Shown here: in pieces, positions 19,346 through 28,729 of the stretch
Position numbering within the stretch: the stretch's first letter is position 1
Layout: every line of letters begins with the position of its first letter
NCBI GenBank assembly: GCA_963750995.1
Contig: CAVVST010000006.1
Span: 62,001-126,000, forward strand
Source of the DNA: CAVVST01 sp963750995
Lineage (GTDB): Bacteria > Acidobacteriota > Vicinamibacteria > Vicinamibacterales > UBA2999
Reading direction: 5' to 3'
Length of the DNA: 64,000 nucleotides
Translations under genes and position numbers: made by a program
The notes under the pieces: model-generated
The model's input: only the letters and a program-made list of their open reading frames with translations
What the model was told of the DNA's origin: nothing
Database searches by the model: none

Positions 19346-20155
19346 ATGATCGCCGAAGACATCCTGCGTTACTACCAGGGCGGCGACGAGGAGCGCCGGC
19401 TCACTGTCTCGATCGGACGGCTGGAGTGGATTCGCACGTGGGAGCTGCTCGAACGTTGTCTTCCGCCGCCACCGGCCCGCATTCTCGACGTTGGCGGGGG
19501 CACCGGCGTCTACGCGCTCCCGCTCGCCGCCCACGGGTATCGTGTGCATCTCGTCGACCCGGTTCCGCTCCACGTGGGGAGGGCACGAGTGCTTTCGCAG
19601 GCATCGGCTGCCCCGTTGACCGCGGCCGATGTCGGCGATGCGCGACGGCTGTCCGTGCCCGACGGCACCTTTGACGTGGTTCTTCTGTTTGGCCCTCTCT
19701 ATCACTTGATCGAGCGTGCTGATCGGGTGACCGCGCTGCGCGAAGCTCGTCGAGTCCTGGTCGACGGCGGGCTCCTCCTGGCTGCCTGCATCTCGCGTTT
19801 CGCCTCGGCCTGCGACGGCATCCAGGAGGGCGCACTCCGCGATCCGGAGTTTGCGGCGATCGTCGATCAGGATCTGATCGACGGCATCCACCGGAACCCG
19901 ACGAGCCGGCCTGAGTGGTTTACAACCGCGTACTTTCACCGGCCCGAAGAGATCAGGCCTGAAGTCGAAGAGGCTGGCTTACGGTTCGAAACGCTGGTGG
20001 CGATCGAAGGCCCGGCCTGGATGAGCCAGGATCTGGATTCGTGGCTGGATGAGGAACCCGCACGCGACCGGCTGCTCCAGGTCCTGCGGCGTGTGGAGAC
20101 CGAGCCGAGCCTCATCGGCGCAAGCGCTCACCTGCTGGCGGTGGCACGTCGATAG
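19346..20155 (+). CDS. Class I SAM-dependent methyltransferase
   Basis: 269 residues. Motif I is ILDVGGGTGVYALPLA, the acidic strand is VHLVDPVPLHV, and motif IV is FDVVLLFGPLYHLIERADRVTAL, typical of small-molecule methyltransferases of the UbiE/Methyltransf_11 group. The C-terminal third carries helices that would cap the acceptor site (PEWFTTAYFHRPEEI). Cytoplasmic; acceptor unknown. It faces away from pepT and precedes the 20188 gene by 32 bases. Confidence 0.8.
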   Translation: MIAEDILRYYQGGDEERRLTVSIGRLEWIRTWELLERCLPPPPARILDVGGGTGVYALPLAAHGYRVHLVDPVPLHVGRARVLSQASAAPLTAADVGDARRLSVPDGTFDVVLLFGPLYHLIERADRVTALREARRVLVDGGLLLAACISRFASACDGIQEGALRDPEFAAIVDQDLIDGIHRNPTSRPEWFTTAYFHRPEEIRPEVEEAGLRFETLVAIEGPAWMSQDLDSWLDEEPARDRLLQVLRRVETEPSLIGASAHLLAVARR

Positions 20156-20172
20156 CCGGGTCTCGATTGGCC

Positions 20173-20178
20173 TATAAT
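20173..20178 (+). promoter_or_regulatory. -10 box (TATAAT), leaderless
   Basis: Perfect TATAAT ending 9 bases before the ATG at 20188; no ribosome binding site. The transcript would begin at or within a couple of bases of the start codon. Confidence 0.6.
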
Positions 20179-20187
20179 CGCGACGCA

Positions 20188-20904
20188 ATGAAAAGAGCCT
20201 GTGTCGCCGCGCTGGCTGCGTTCGTACTCGTCAACGGGGGCATCGCCGCCGCTCAGTCGCGCCCGGATTTCACCGGCATCTGGATCGGACAGGCCGCCGA
20301 TATTTCGGTGCTGGTCCAGCCCGGCGCGATTGTGCTCACCCCGTACGGCGCCGAGCGCTACCGCAAGGTCGACATGGCGAATGCGCCGTCGTACAAATGC
20401 CTGCCCTACGGGCCGACCAGGGGGCTGCAGTCGACCAACCCGTTTCAGATCATCCAGACGTCCGATCTGGTGGCGATCATCACGGAGCACATCGACTACC
20501 GGATGATCTACACAGACGGGCGCGGACACCCGGACGACATCCTCGACTACCCGGAGTGGATGGGCCATTCAATCGGCCGCTGGGAAGGGGACACGCTGGT
20601 CGTCGACACCATCGGCATGCGCGAAGAAACCTGGATCGACACCTCGGGCTTCGAGCACAGCGCCAAGCTGCGGATTACCGAACGGTTCCAGAAGACCGGA
20701 CCGGACGTCATCCGCCTGACGGTGACGATCGACGACCCGGTGTTCTACGCCAAGCCGTTCACCTACGCACGGAACCTGCGCCGGATGGGCAAGGACGTGC
20801 GGCTGATGCCGGCGCGCTGTGCCGACAACGAGAACTCGCTGGTCGACGCGCAGCAGGGTTTCCAGGGCCCCGAACACAAGAACCCGCCCACTTTCCCCAA
20901 GTAA
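20188..20904 (+). CDS. Secreted WxGDTLVV-family protein
   Basis: 238 residues with a signal peptide (ALAAFVLVNGGIAAAQ). Shares with three other genes here the layout: 'DFTGIW' near the mature N-terminus, a CLPYGPTRG-type Cys motif, HIDYRMIYTDGRGHP, and the signature SIGRWEGDTLVVDTIGM, then an ITERF segment. The family is conserved in Acidobacteriota and some Proteobacteria and has no assigned function that I know. This copy lacks a DUF6152 partner directly beside it; the nearest one is at 21710. Confidence 0.75.
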   Translation: MKRACVAALAAFVLVNGGIAAAQSRPDFTGIWIGQAADISVLVQPGAIVLTPYGAERYRKVDMANAPSYKCLPYGPTRGLQSTNPFQIIQTSDLVAIITEHIDYRMIYTDGRGHPDDILDYPEWMGHSIGRWEGDTLVVDTIGMREETWIDTSGFEHSAKLRITERFQKTGPDVIRLTVTIDDPVFYAKPFTYARNLRRMGKDVRLMPARCADNENSLVDAQQGFQGPEHKNPPTFPK

Positions 20905-20967
20905 GGGGCGTCACTTCCCGGCGGCCTCGTGCCGCGCGACCATCGCCGCGATGGTGCGGCTGTAAGG

Positions 20968-20995
20968 CGCTGTCGCTGTCGCTGTCGCTGCCGCT
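20968..20995. repeat. CGCTGT hexamer microsatellite
   Basis: About 4.7 copies of CGCTGT/C in the gap between the 20188 gene and the DUF4126 stop. Confidence 0.8.
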
Positions 20996-21602
20996 ACCCG
21001 GGGGTCCCGGTGGTGCCATTGGTGGCCGGAAAACGGCGTCCGAACCACCCCCGTACCACCCGGATGATCACCGCGGCAAAGACGACGATGATGATCGTGA
21101 GCGCGAGTGCCACGGCGAGAGCGGCCACCGGGTACTGCAGCGCCAGATAGCCGAGGCCGACGACGAAGAGATCTTCTCCGATGCTGAGAATCCAGTTCGA
21201 GAAGGGTTCGGGACTGGTATTCGCCACCGCCCGCGTGCTCGTCTTGGTCAGATGACTCCCGGCCGCGATTGTGCCGCCGAGCAGCGCAACCAGTCCTTCG
21301 ATGGCGGGCGACGCCTCGCCGAGAGTCGTCACCGCGATCAACGCGCCGCCGACGGGGCGGATGAGGGTGTGGAGCATGTCCCACGCCGTGTCGACGTACG
21401 GAATCTTGTCGGCGAAGAATTCAACCAGGTAGAGGACGACGGCGGCGCCGATCACGAGGTCGTTGTTGAAGGCCTGAAATTGCGGCGGCAGCGACACCCA
21501 TCCGTAGCGGGATGCCAGGCCGAGGATCGCGACGGTGGCATACAGGTTGACTCCCGCCGCGAACGAGAAGCCGAGGGTCCTTCCGAGAGTCGTCAGATCC
21601 AC
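20994..21602 (-). CDS. DUF4126 family membrane protein
   Basis: About 202 residues from GTG 21602 (an upstream ATG at 21647 would add 15 polar residues and is less likely). Membrane segments with FSFAAGVNLYATVAILGL, LVIGAAVVLYLVEFFADKIPYVDTAWD, GGALIAVTTLGEASP, LLGGTIAAGSHLTKT and a last helix LALTIIIVVFAAVIIRVV match DUF4126, a family with GGxxAxxxH-type repeats and no known function. A different frame beyond the stop (to 20911) encodes a short Ala/Thr tail; if a frameshift lies in the adjoining CGCTGT repeat the protein could be about 27 residues longer. Confidence 0.85.
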   Translation of the reverse strand: MDLTTLGRTLGFSFAAGVNLYATVAILGLASRYGWVSLPPQFQAFNNDLVIGAAVVLYLVEFFADKIPYVDTAWDMLHTLIRPVGGALIAVTTLGEASPAIEGLVALLGGTIAAGSHLTKTSTRAVANTSPEPFSNWILSIGEDLFVVGLGYLALQYPVAALAVALALTIIIVVFAAVIIRVVRGWFGRRFPATNGTTGTPG

Positions 21603-21709
21603 GTCAGTCCTGGAATATATCCTGTCCCACCCGGGCCTGATTGACACGCTCCACCGCGGGTGTTAGCGTCGGCCGGGATTCAGCTCGTCACATCCAAAGG
21701 GGGCCATCG

Positions 21710-22150
21710 ATGAGTCGCACGACAACCATTGCCGCACTGGCCGCCTGGGTCTGCCTCGGTGCCGCGGCTATCGCTCATCATTCGGTCGGGATCAACTTCG
21801 ACAACACGAAGGCGTTCAACCTGACTGGCCAGCTGAAGGAGATCGACATCCGGAATCCGCATTCGCAGATCACATTGTCGGTGAAGGGGACGGATGGCGT
21901 CGTCAAGGACTGGTTCATCGAGTGGTCCGACAAGAACGCGCTGATCCGCCGCAAGGTGGGCTACGAGCGGATGAAGATCGGAGACACCATCACGATTCGA
22001 GTCAGCCCGAGCCGGCGGCTCGAGAGCGTCGGCTATTTCCAGAGCGCGACGCTGACCGATGGGTCGATTCTCCGCGACTGCGGCGCCGGCGCGCTGACCG
22101 ACGCGGTCGAGAAGGGCGCCGATCTGGACTGCCCGCAGGTGACGCGATGA
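21710..22150 (+). CDS. DUF6152 family secreted protein
   Basis: 146 residues. The signal peptide ends in the family mark AHHSVGINFD; the mature part (LTGQLKEIDIRNPHSQITLSV, WFIEWSDKNALIRR, MKIGDTITIRV) is a single OB-like beta-barrel. Function unknown. Its stop overlaps the next start (ATGA at 22147-22150), so it is translationally coupled to the WxGDTLVV gene. The same two-gene cassette is at 32146-33374. Confidence 0.85.
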   Translation: MSRTTTIAALAAWVCLGAAAIAHHSVGINFDNTKAFNLTGQLKEIDIRNPHSQITLSVKGTDGVVKDWFIEWSDKNALIRRKVGYERMKIGDTITIRVSPSRRLESVGYFQSATLTDGSILRDCGAGALTDAVEKGADLDCPQVTR

Positions 22151-22866
22151 AGTTGCCACGACTCGTCGCCGGCTGCGGCGCGGCCGCACTCCTCCTCTCG
22201 ATGCCCGTGCTGGCGTATGCCCAGGGGAAGCGGGCCGAGCTCCAGGGCGTCTGGATCGTGGACGGGACCAAGACCGAGAACCTGAAGCTCACGCCCGAAG
22301 GGGCCGCGGCACGCGCCCGCTACGATCACCTCCACGACGACCCGGCCATGCGGTGCATTCCGGCGACGTTCAAGCGCGTGATGCACACGCCATCGCCGCC
22401 GATCGAAGTGAAGCTCCACGACGACTACGCGGAAATCAACTACGAATTCATGGATATCCATCGCCGGGTACCGATCAAAGCAGGGCTGGCCGCGAAGGAT
22501 GCGCCCTACACGGTGCCGCAGTTCCCGCATCTCGGCCGATCCGCCGGTCACTGGGAGGGCGACACGCTGGTGGTCGAGTCAACCGACCTGAAAGCCGGGC
22601 TGCTCGATTCGCTGGGCGATCCGGGCCTGTGGCAGTCCGATCAGATGCAGACGGTCGAGCGCTTCGTGCCGAACGGCAACCGGATGCAGGTGATCGTCCG
22701 GATGACGGACCCGGTTAATTTCCTGGAACCGGTGACCACCACGTTCAACTACCTCAAGCTTCCCGACGGGCAACTGCTCACGTGGGATTGCGTACCGGAA
22801 GAAGCGGGTTACGAGCGCTTCAACGAGAACGCGCCGAAACAGCCGCTGCCGATCCGCGGACAGTAA
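22147..22866 (+). CDS. Secreted WxGDTLVV-family protein
   Basis: 239 residues, signal peptide (AAALLLSMPVLAYAQ). Family marks: ELQGVWIVDG, AMRCIPATFKRVM, IHRRVPIKAG and SAGHWEGDTLVVESTDL, ending with LLTWDCVPEEAGYERFNEN. Coupled by a 4-base overlap to the DUF6152 gene and followed 36 bases later by a TonB receptor, so the three may form one operon acting at the envelope. Confidence 0.8.
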   Translation: MKLPRLVAGCGAAALLLSMPVLAYAQGKRAELQGVWIVDGTKTENLKLTPEGAAARARYDHLHDDPAMRCIPATFKRVMHTPSPPIEVKLHDDYAEINYEFMDIHRRVPIKAGLAAKDAPYTVPQFPHLGRSAGHWEGDTLVVESTDLKAGLLDSLGDPGLWQSDQMQTVERFVPNGNRMQVIVRMTDPVNFLEPVTTTFNYLKLPDGQLLTWDCVPEEAGYERFNENAPKQPLPIRGQ

Positions 22867-22902
22867 ACCCTCACACCTCGGCGTTTTCGAAGGAGGCCCT
22901 GG

Positions 22903-25900
22903 ATGAAGCGTGGTGTCGCGACATCGTGTCTTCGGATACTCGTGTTCGCGTTCTGGGGCACAAGCGCCTGGGCGCAGGCTACCGCTGAACTCAACGGCCG
23001 CGTGACCGACGAGAGCAACGCGGTCCTGCCCGGCGTCACCGTGACCGCGACGCAGACCGACACGGGCTGTCACGCGAACAGTGGTCACCGACGGAACCGG
23101 CACCTATTCGATGCCGAACCTCGCCCCTGGCCCGTATCGCCTGGAAGCGACGCTGCAGGGCTTCCGGACGTATGTGCAGACCGGCATCGTGCTGCAGGTC
23201 GGCGCCGCGCCGACCATCAACGTGTCGCTCGCCGTCGGCAACCTCGAGGAGACGGTCTCGGTGGAAGCCGCCGCGCCGCTGGTCGATGTCCGCAGTGCCG
23301 GCATCAGCAGCGTGGTCGAGAACGAACGCATCGTCGAACTGCCGCTGCAGGGCCGGCAGGTGACCGACTTGATCGTGCTGGCCGGTGCGGCGGTGCAAAC
23401 GGGAACCGCCGGCACGCGCTCGATGCAGGGAGGCGTTGGCATCGCCGTCGCGGGCGGCCTGTCATTCGGCGTGGCGTACCAACTCGACGGTGCCACGCAC
23501 AACGATCCGCAGAACAACCTGAACCTGCCGCTGCCATTCCCGGACGCGCTGCAGGAATTCAGCGTCGCCACCAGCGGGCTGAGCGCGCAGAACGGCATGC
23601 ACTCTGGCGCCTCCGTCAGCGCGGTGACCAAATCCGGCACAAATGCCCTCCACGGGAATGCGTTCGAATTCGTCCGAGACCGCCACTTCAACGCGACCAG
23701 CCGGTTTTCCGAAGTACTGCCCGACGGCTCGCGAAAGGATGACGGCCTGAAACGCAATCAGTACGGCGGCACGCTCGGCGGTCCGATCGTGCGCGACCGG
23801 ATGTTCTTTTTCGGCGGCTACCAGGGCACGAATCTCCGTCAGATCCCGGCCGACCTGACCAGCCGGGTGCCCACGGCCGCGATGCTGGCCGGCGACTTCA
23901 CCGCGCTGGCATCCCCGGCGTGCAACGGCGGTCGCGCGATCGTCCTGCGCGCGCCGTTCGTGAACAACCGGATCGATCCGGCTCTCTTCAGTCCGGCCGC
24001 CGTCAACCTGGCGAAAAAATTGCCGCCCGCCGGCGCCGACCCCTGCGGGGACATCACCTACAGCCGGGCGGATGACAGCGACGAGTGGCAGGCGGTTGGG
24101 CGCGTCGATTATCAACTTGGGTCCGATCACTCGGTGTTCGGCCGCTACATGGCGACCTCCTACGTGAAGCCCTCGGCATTCGAGACGTCGGGCAATGTCC
24201 TGACGACGACATCGGCGGGCCTCGACAACCTGGCGCAGTCGGTCACCGCCGGCCAGACGCTGGTGCCGCGCTCGAATATGGTCAACGCGCTTCGCGTGGC
24301 CTTCAACCGAACGTCGATTCATCGCGCGAGCCCCGACTTCTTCGAAGCACACGATATCGGATCGAATCTGTACAACTACTCGCCGGCGCGTCAGCTCAGC
24401 GTCGCGGTCACGGGCGGCTTCACGCTGATGGGACAGACGCAGGCGGTCGGTCTCTTCGACACCAATTCGTACCAGGTCAACGACGACCTGACGCTGGTGA
24501 AGGGCAACCACCAGCTGGCCGTCGGCGCCAACGTCGCCTACTGGAAGATGGACTTCGTCACCCACGCGCGCTCCGGCGGCGGCTATACGTTCAACGGCCA
24601 GATCTTCGGGCTGGGGATGGCCGACTTCCTGATGGGGCGTGTCCAGCAGCTCGAGCACGGCGGCCCGGTCTACCTGCCGATGGACATGTGGTACCTCGGC
24701 ACGTACGCGCAGGATACGTGGCGCGCGTCGCCGCGCGTGACGATCAACGCCGGGGTTCGCTGGGAGCCGTACTTCGGGCAGCGCGTGCTCCGGGAGCACG
24801 CGCCGATCAACTTCAGCCTCGACAACTTCCGCGACAACGTCCGGAGCACGATCTTCAACAACGCGCCCGCAGGTCCGCTGTTCCACGGGGATCCCGGGTT
24901 CGAGGCCGGCAAGACCGGGTTGAATACGCAGTGGTGGAATCTCTCCCCGCGGGTGGGCGTCGCGTGGGACGTGACCGGTGACGGCCGCATGTCCATCCGG
25001 TCGTCATACGGGCTGGGGTACGACTTTCAGTCGGGCGAGTACCACCAGCCGACGGTTCAAAACTCGCCGTTCGGCCAGGGAACGCTGCTCGAGGATCCGG
25101 CGGGCGGCATGGACGATCCGTATCGAAGTCTCGGCGGCGACCCGCATCCGCTCACCACCAACCCGGACACGCCGTTTCTCCCGTACCAGTCGTATGCGGT
25201 CGTCGATCCCGATATCAACTCCCCGCGTGTCCAGTCCTGGAACGTCACCGTCGAGCGCCAGCTTGGCACCGGCTACGCGGTGTCGGCGAGCTATCTCGGC
25301 AGCTACTCGGATCACCTCTGGTGGACGATGCCCCTGAACCCGGGCGTGTATATGGGAACGGGGCCCTGCACCTTGCTGGGGGTTGCGTATCCCGTGTGTA
25401 CGACCACGGCCAACATCGGCCCCCGCCGCCGTCTGTCGCTGTCGGGTGAAAACCCCGCGGCGGCCGCCAAGATCGGTGTACTCGACCTGTTCACGGACAT
25501 CAGCGCGCAGGAGTACCGCGGTCTCAAGCTGACGTTCCAGCGTCGCAACCCCGGCGGCGTGAGCCTGAACGGCAACTACACCCTGTCCCGATGCTATGGC
25601 GATATCACCAGCGGCGGTTTCCTGCAGGCGGCGGCCGGCTTCACCGATCCTGACCATCCCGAGGCAGACCGCGGCTATTGCGACCAGGATCGAACGCACC
25701 TGGCATCGCTCACGGTCGGCGTCCAGACGCCCGAGGTCAGTGCCGGCGGGCTCAGCGCCATCATCTCCAGCTGGCGCGCGTCGACGATCGTCAGCGCACG
25801 TTCCGGCAGCCGGCTGAACGTCACGAGCGGCCGCGACGGCGCCTTCAACGGCCAGTCGGGGCAGCGCGCCAATCAGATCAGCGACGAGGTCTACGGCGGC

Positions 25901-26200
25901 ACGCTGAACAGCTACCTCAATGCCACCGCGTTTGCGCAGCCGGCATCGGGAACCCTGGGAAACTACGTCCGGCATTCGCTGGTCGGCCCGGCCTTCTGGA
26001 GCATCGATCTGGCGCTTTCGCGAATCCTGTCACTCGGGCCGGGCCACAACCTGGAACTGCGCGCGGAGGCATTCAACCTCCTCAACCATTTCAACTGGGG
26101 TAATCCCGGCACCAATCTCGGCGCCGGCACGTTCGGTCGTATCCAGTCGCAGTCGGGCGCTCCTCGCATCATGCAGTTCGGCGTGAAATTCGGCTTCTAG
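22903..26200 (+). pseudogene. Oar-like TonB-dependent receptor, +1 frameshift
   Basis: Signal peptide (FAFWGTSAWAQ) and a CarboxypepD_reg domain (ELNGRVTDESNAVLPGVTVTA) are in one frame; the rest, from GTYSMPNLAPGPYRLE to the terminal FGVKFGF, is in another. Dropping the t at 23068 rejoins them as TDTGVTRTVVTDGTGTY and gives about 1098 residues. Then come a plug domain (VERELPLQGRQ-like NERIVELPLQGRQ, YQLDGATHNDPQNN) and a 22-strand-type barrel. Oar-like receptors import unknown large or iron-bound substrates using TonB energy. The break is early but everything after it is intact, so a sequencing error is likely. Confidence 0.85.
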
Positions 26201-26210
26201 GGAGGAAGCG

Positions 26211-26773
26211 ATGCGATTCGCGGTTGCGCAGCTGATGGTGGCCACTTTGGCGTTCGCGGGCGTGGAACGGCTGAATGCTCACCATTCCGTTCCCGTCAAT
26301 TTCGATCAGACGAGGGAAATCTCGATCGAGGGGGTGCTGACGCAAATCCTGTGGGTCAACCCTCACGCGCATTTCAGGCTCGACGTGATGAATGGATGGA
26401 TATCGATCGGCGCATTCCGCTGGTGAACCCGCTCGACCCGAACCCGAAGCGCTCCAACCAGCCGAAACACCCCGCCCTCGGGTATTCGGCGGCCTGGTAC
26501 GACGGCGACACGCTCGTCATCGACACCATCGATTTCGCGCCTGGATACATCACGACGATGGTGGAGCGCGCCGGCATGCCGCAGAGCCGGCGCATGCACA
26601 CCGTCGAGCGGATTCACCGCGAGGGCGACGTGCTGACCTTCGAGACCACGCACATCGATCCGGCAAACTACCGGACGCCCGTGATTACGACGATCCGGTA
26701 CCGGAAGACGGACTGGGAGTTGATGGATTACGGCTGCACCCCGGAGGAAGCAGCCGTCGTGGCGCCGCGGTAG
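26211..26773 (+). pseudogene. Chimeric remnant: DUF6152 5' half joined to WxGDTLVV 3' half
   Basis: From ATG 26211 the first 60 residues are a DUF6152 protein (signal peptide, AHHSVPVNFDQTREI, QILWVNPHAHFRLDV), after which the sequence changes in another frame to a WxGDTLVV protein (from about 26396: DIDRRIPLVNPLDPNP, WYDGDTLVIDTIDF, LMDYGCTPEEA). The DUF6152 end and the WxGDTLVV start are missing. The simplest reading is that a DUF6152-WxGDTLVV pair lost its middle by deletion near 26385-26396. The 3' part could still be translated from ATG 26396 but would lack a signal peptide. Confidence 0.75.
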
Positions 26774-26779
26774 CGCGGG

Positions 26780-27175
26780 TTACTGGTCGGTGGCGGCGGA
26801 GCCGCTGAAGACCTTGCGGCCGTCGGCGAGCGTCAGGGTGCCGCCGTAGGCCTTGTGGGTGCCGTTCCTCGCCGGCGACGAATTGACCACCGTCACGGCG
26901 TCCCCGATCTTCAGATCGTCCTTGCGCCAGCCGTTGCGATAGAGCTGGTTGGGCGTGGACGCCTCGACCGCCCAGTTGACGAGGGAGCCGGATGGATCAG
27001 CCACGTCGAGGTAGTAGAAGACGTGCGGGTTCTTCCACTCCACCTTCGTGACCGTGCCCTTCATCGTGATCTTCTTGGCCGTGTCGTAGGCGGCGGCCGC
27101 ACTGTGGTGGGCCGACACCGCGACGAAACCGAAGAGCACCGCCAGGGACGCAGCCAGCATGATTCGTCGTGTCAT
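26780..27175 (-). CDS. DUF6152 family secreted protein
   Basis: 131 residues: signal peptide, then AHHSAAAAYDTAKKI, GTVTKVEWKNPHVFYYLDV, WAVEASTPNQLYRNGW, LKIGDAVTVVN and TLADGRKVF, the full DUF6152 pattern. Convergent with the chimeric remnant, 6 bases apart. No WxGDTLVV partner on this side; a pair of 17-base direct repeats precedes it. Confidence 0.85.
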   Translation of the reverse strand: MTRRIMLAASLAVLFGFVAVSAHHSAAAAYDTAKKITMKGTVTKVEWKNPHVFYYLDVADPSGSLVNWAVEASTPNQLYRNGWRKDDLKIGDAVTVVNSSPARNGTHKAYGGTLTLADGRKVFSGSAATDQ

Positions 27176-27186
27176 CGCAGCACCTC

Positions 27187-27222
27187 ACTCCGGAAAGACA
27201 CCCCAACTCCGGAAAGACACCC
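27187..27222. repeat. Pair of direct repeats upstream of DUF6152
   Basis: ACTCCGGAAAGACACCC occurs at 27187-27203 and 27206-27222, a 19-base period, 12 bases upstream of the start at 27175. A possible operator or a tandem duplication. Confidence 0.6.
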
Positions 27223-27243
27223 GATTGTAGCCTGAACTCGTTC

Positions 27244-27744
27244 CTACCGGCTGAGCCGCCTGAATTCGACGGGGCCGGCTATGCGGGGCAGTCGCACGAT
27301 ATGAAACGGCGACGTGATCACCTCCGCGACGATCCGATCGCGTGGCGGCTGGCGCTCGAGATACTCGACCACCGTGCGGGTCCCCTCGGTCTTCACCGCC
27401 GTGATCTCCACGGCAAACCCCGTCGTCGGTCGTGAGCCGAGGAACACGGCCACGACCGTCGATTGGTTGAAATCGACGGAGGGTGGCGTGCCCTCGCTCC
27501 CGTGCTGTTTCCAGAGTGCCTGCCATTCGGCGGCGGTCCGGACGATCGCCTGCCGGGGCTCCTCGATATTCGACATGGCGCCCTGCGCCACGGTGCTCAA
27601 CCCAGGGCCCTGCACCACCGCGTTCAGCGCAGCGGTCACTACAGTGCCGAGCAGGATGACGGTTGCGAACGTCACGGCCGTTGCAGCCAGAAAGAGTAGC
27701 TGCCGCTGCCGTTGAAAGACTGCACAATTTGCCGGCCCGCTCAT
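27244..27744 (-). CDS. PrcB C-terminal-domain-like membrane protein
   Basis: 166 residues. One membrane helix near the N-terminus (LFLAATAVTFATVILLGTVV), then a domain with VVAVFLGSRPTTGFAVEITAV and ERQPPRDRIVAEVITSPFHIVRLPR that matches the PrcB C-terminal (protease complex subunit) pattern, where the GxRPTGG turn is typical. Start ATG 27744 overlaps the stop of the propeller gene (ATGA), so it is translationally coupled and is the last gene of a four-gene operon. Confidence 0.7.
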   Translation of the reverse strand: MSGPANCAVFQRQRQLLFLAATAVTFATVILLGTVVTAALNAVVQGPGLSTVAQGAMSNIEEPRQAIVRTAAEWQALWKQHGSEGTPPSVDFNQSTVVAVFLGSRPTTGFAVEITAVKTEGTRTVVEYLERQPPRDRIVAEVITSPFHIVRLPRIAGPVEFRRLSR

Positions 27745-28706
27745 TTCGATCGGCCCGCCGGTCCCTGTGCCAGCATGGGGAGCCGGTGGACCGTGCGGCC
27801 CGCCATCGGCCGTCCGTGCGCGTCGGTGGGTGTCTGCACCACCACGTAGAGCGTCTTCCGGTCGGGTCCCGCGAATGCCTGCCCGGTCGGACGCCCCGGG
27901 GGTGTCGGGATCACACCCAGGTACTTCCCGTCGCGGTTGTAGATCTGCACGCCGGGACCGGCCGCGACATACAGGTTGCCGGCGGTGTCGACGGCGAGCC
28001 CGTCGGCCTGGCCCCCTTTTTCGAGCTTCGTGAATTCGCGCTGGTTCGTCAGCTTGCCCGGCCCCGCCACGTCGAAGACGACGATCGACGCGTCGTTGGT
28101 GACGTAGAGGCGCTTCTCGTCTTCGCTGAGCAGGATGCCGTTGCCGCGCACGTTCTCGCCGACCAGCGCGATCCTGCCGCCCGGGCTCGCGTAGTACACC
28201 AGCTGCTGGGTGAAATACACGCCGCCGGTGCCGTCTGCGCTCAGGTCGCTGGGGCGGCCCATCATCGTGGTGCCGTCGGCGAGCGTGTCCCACATCTTCA
28301 GTTCCGGAAGCAGCATCGACACGCCCGAGGTCTTTGGCGCTGACGCCTGCGTCACCGCCGGCGTGTTGGCCTGCGCCATCCGCCGCACCGCAAACAGACG
28401 GCCCTGCCGATCGATCGACAGCGATCCCACGGCGACGCCCGCGAGATAAACGGATGCCCGGTCGTCCTTGTCGATCTTGAGGACCGCGTTGTTGTCTTCC
28501 TGGCTTGCCAGGAGGCTGCCGTCGGCGGCGGCGACAATGCCGTCGACGTTGTTGCCGACGGTCTGGAACACCTGGGTGAAGCGCGCGCCGGCGGCAACGA
28601 TCCCCGGGATCGGCGTAATCGCGGAGTCACCCTGTGCTTGTCCGAGCCTGGGCGCCGAGGTGATGACCAGGCACACCGCAACCCCCATCACTGCCTTCGC
28701 GTTCAT
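27741..28706 (-). CDS. Secreted SMP-30/LRE-type beta-propeller
   Basis: About 321 residues. ATG 28706 follows AGGGAG at 5 bases. Signal peptide (VAVCLVITSAPRLGQAQ), then propeller strands: NNVDGIVAAADGSLLASQEDNNAVLKIDK, DRQGRLFAVRRM, GRPSDLSADGTGGVYFTQQ, RLYVTNDASIVVFDV, GQADGLAVDTAGNLYVAA, FAGPDRKTLYVVVQ. The SMP-30/gluconolactonase fold hydrolyses sugar lactones in some members; the metal ligands are not certain here. Third gene of the kinase-TIR operon. Confidence 0.8.
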   Translation of the reverse strand: MNAKAVMGVAVCLVITSAPRLGQAQGDSAITPIPGIVAAGARFTQVFQTVGNNVDGIVAAADGSLLASQEDNNAVLKIDKDDRASVYLAGVAVGSLSIDRQGRLFAVRRMAQANTPAVTQASAPKTSGVSMLLPELKMWDTLADGTTMMGRPSDLSADGTGGVYFTQQLVYYASPGGRIALVGENVRGNGILLSEDEKRLYVTNDASIVVFDVAGPGKLTNQREFTKLEKGGQADGLAVDTAGNLYVAAGPGVQIYNRDGKYLGVIPTPPGRPTGQAFAGPDRKTLYVVVQTPTDAHGRPMAGRTVHRLPMLAQGPAGRSK

Positions 28707-28729
28707 AACCACTCCCTGTGAGAATCGGG

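Noticed and set aside
20911..20993. C-terminal extension of the DUF4126 protein in another frame
   Set aside because: Would need a frameshift in the CGCTGT repeat and yields only an Ala/Thr-rich tail with no family support; kept as a remark.
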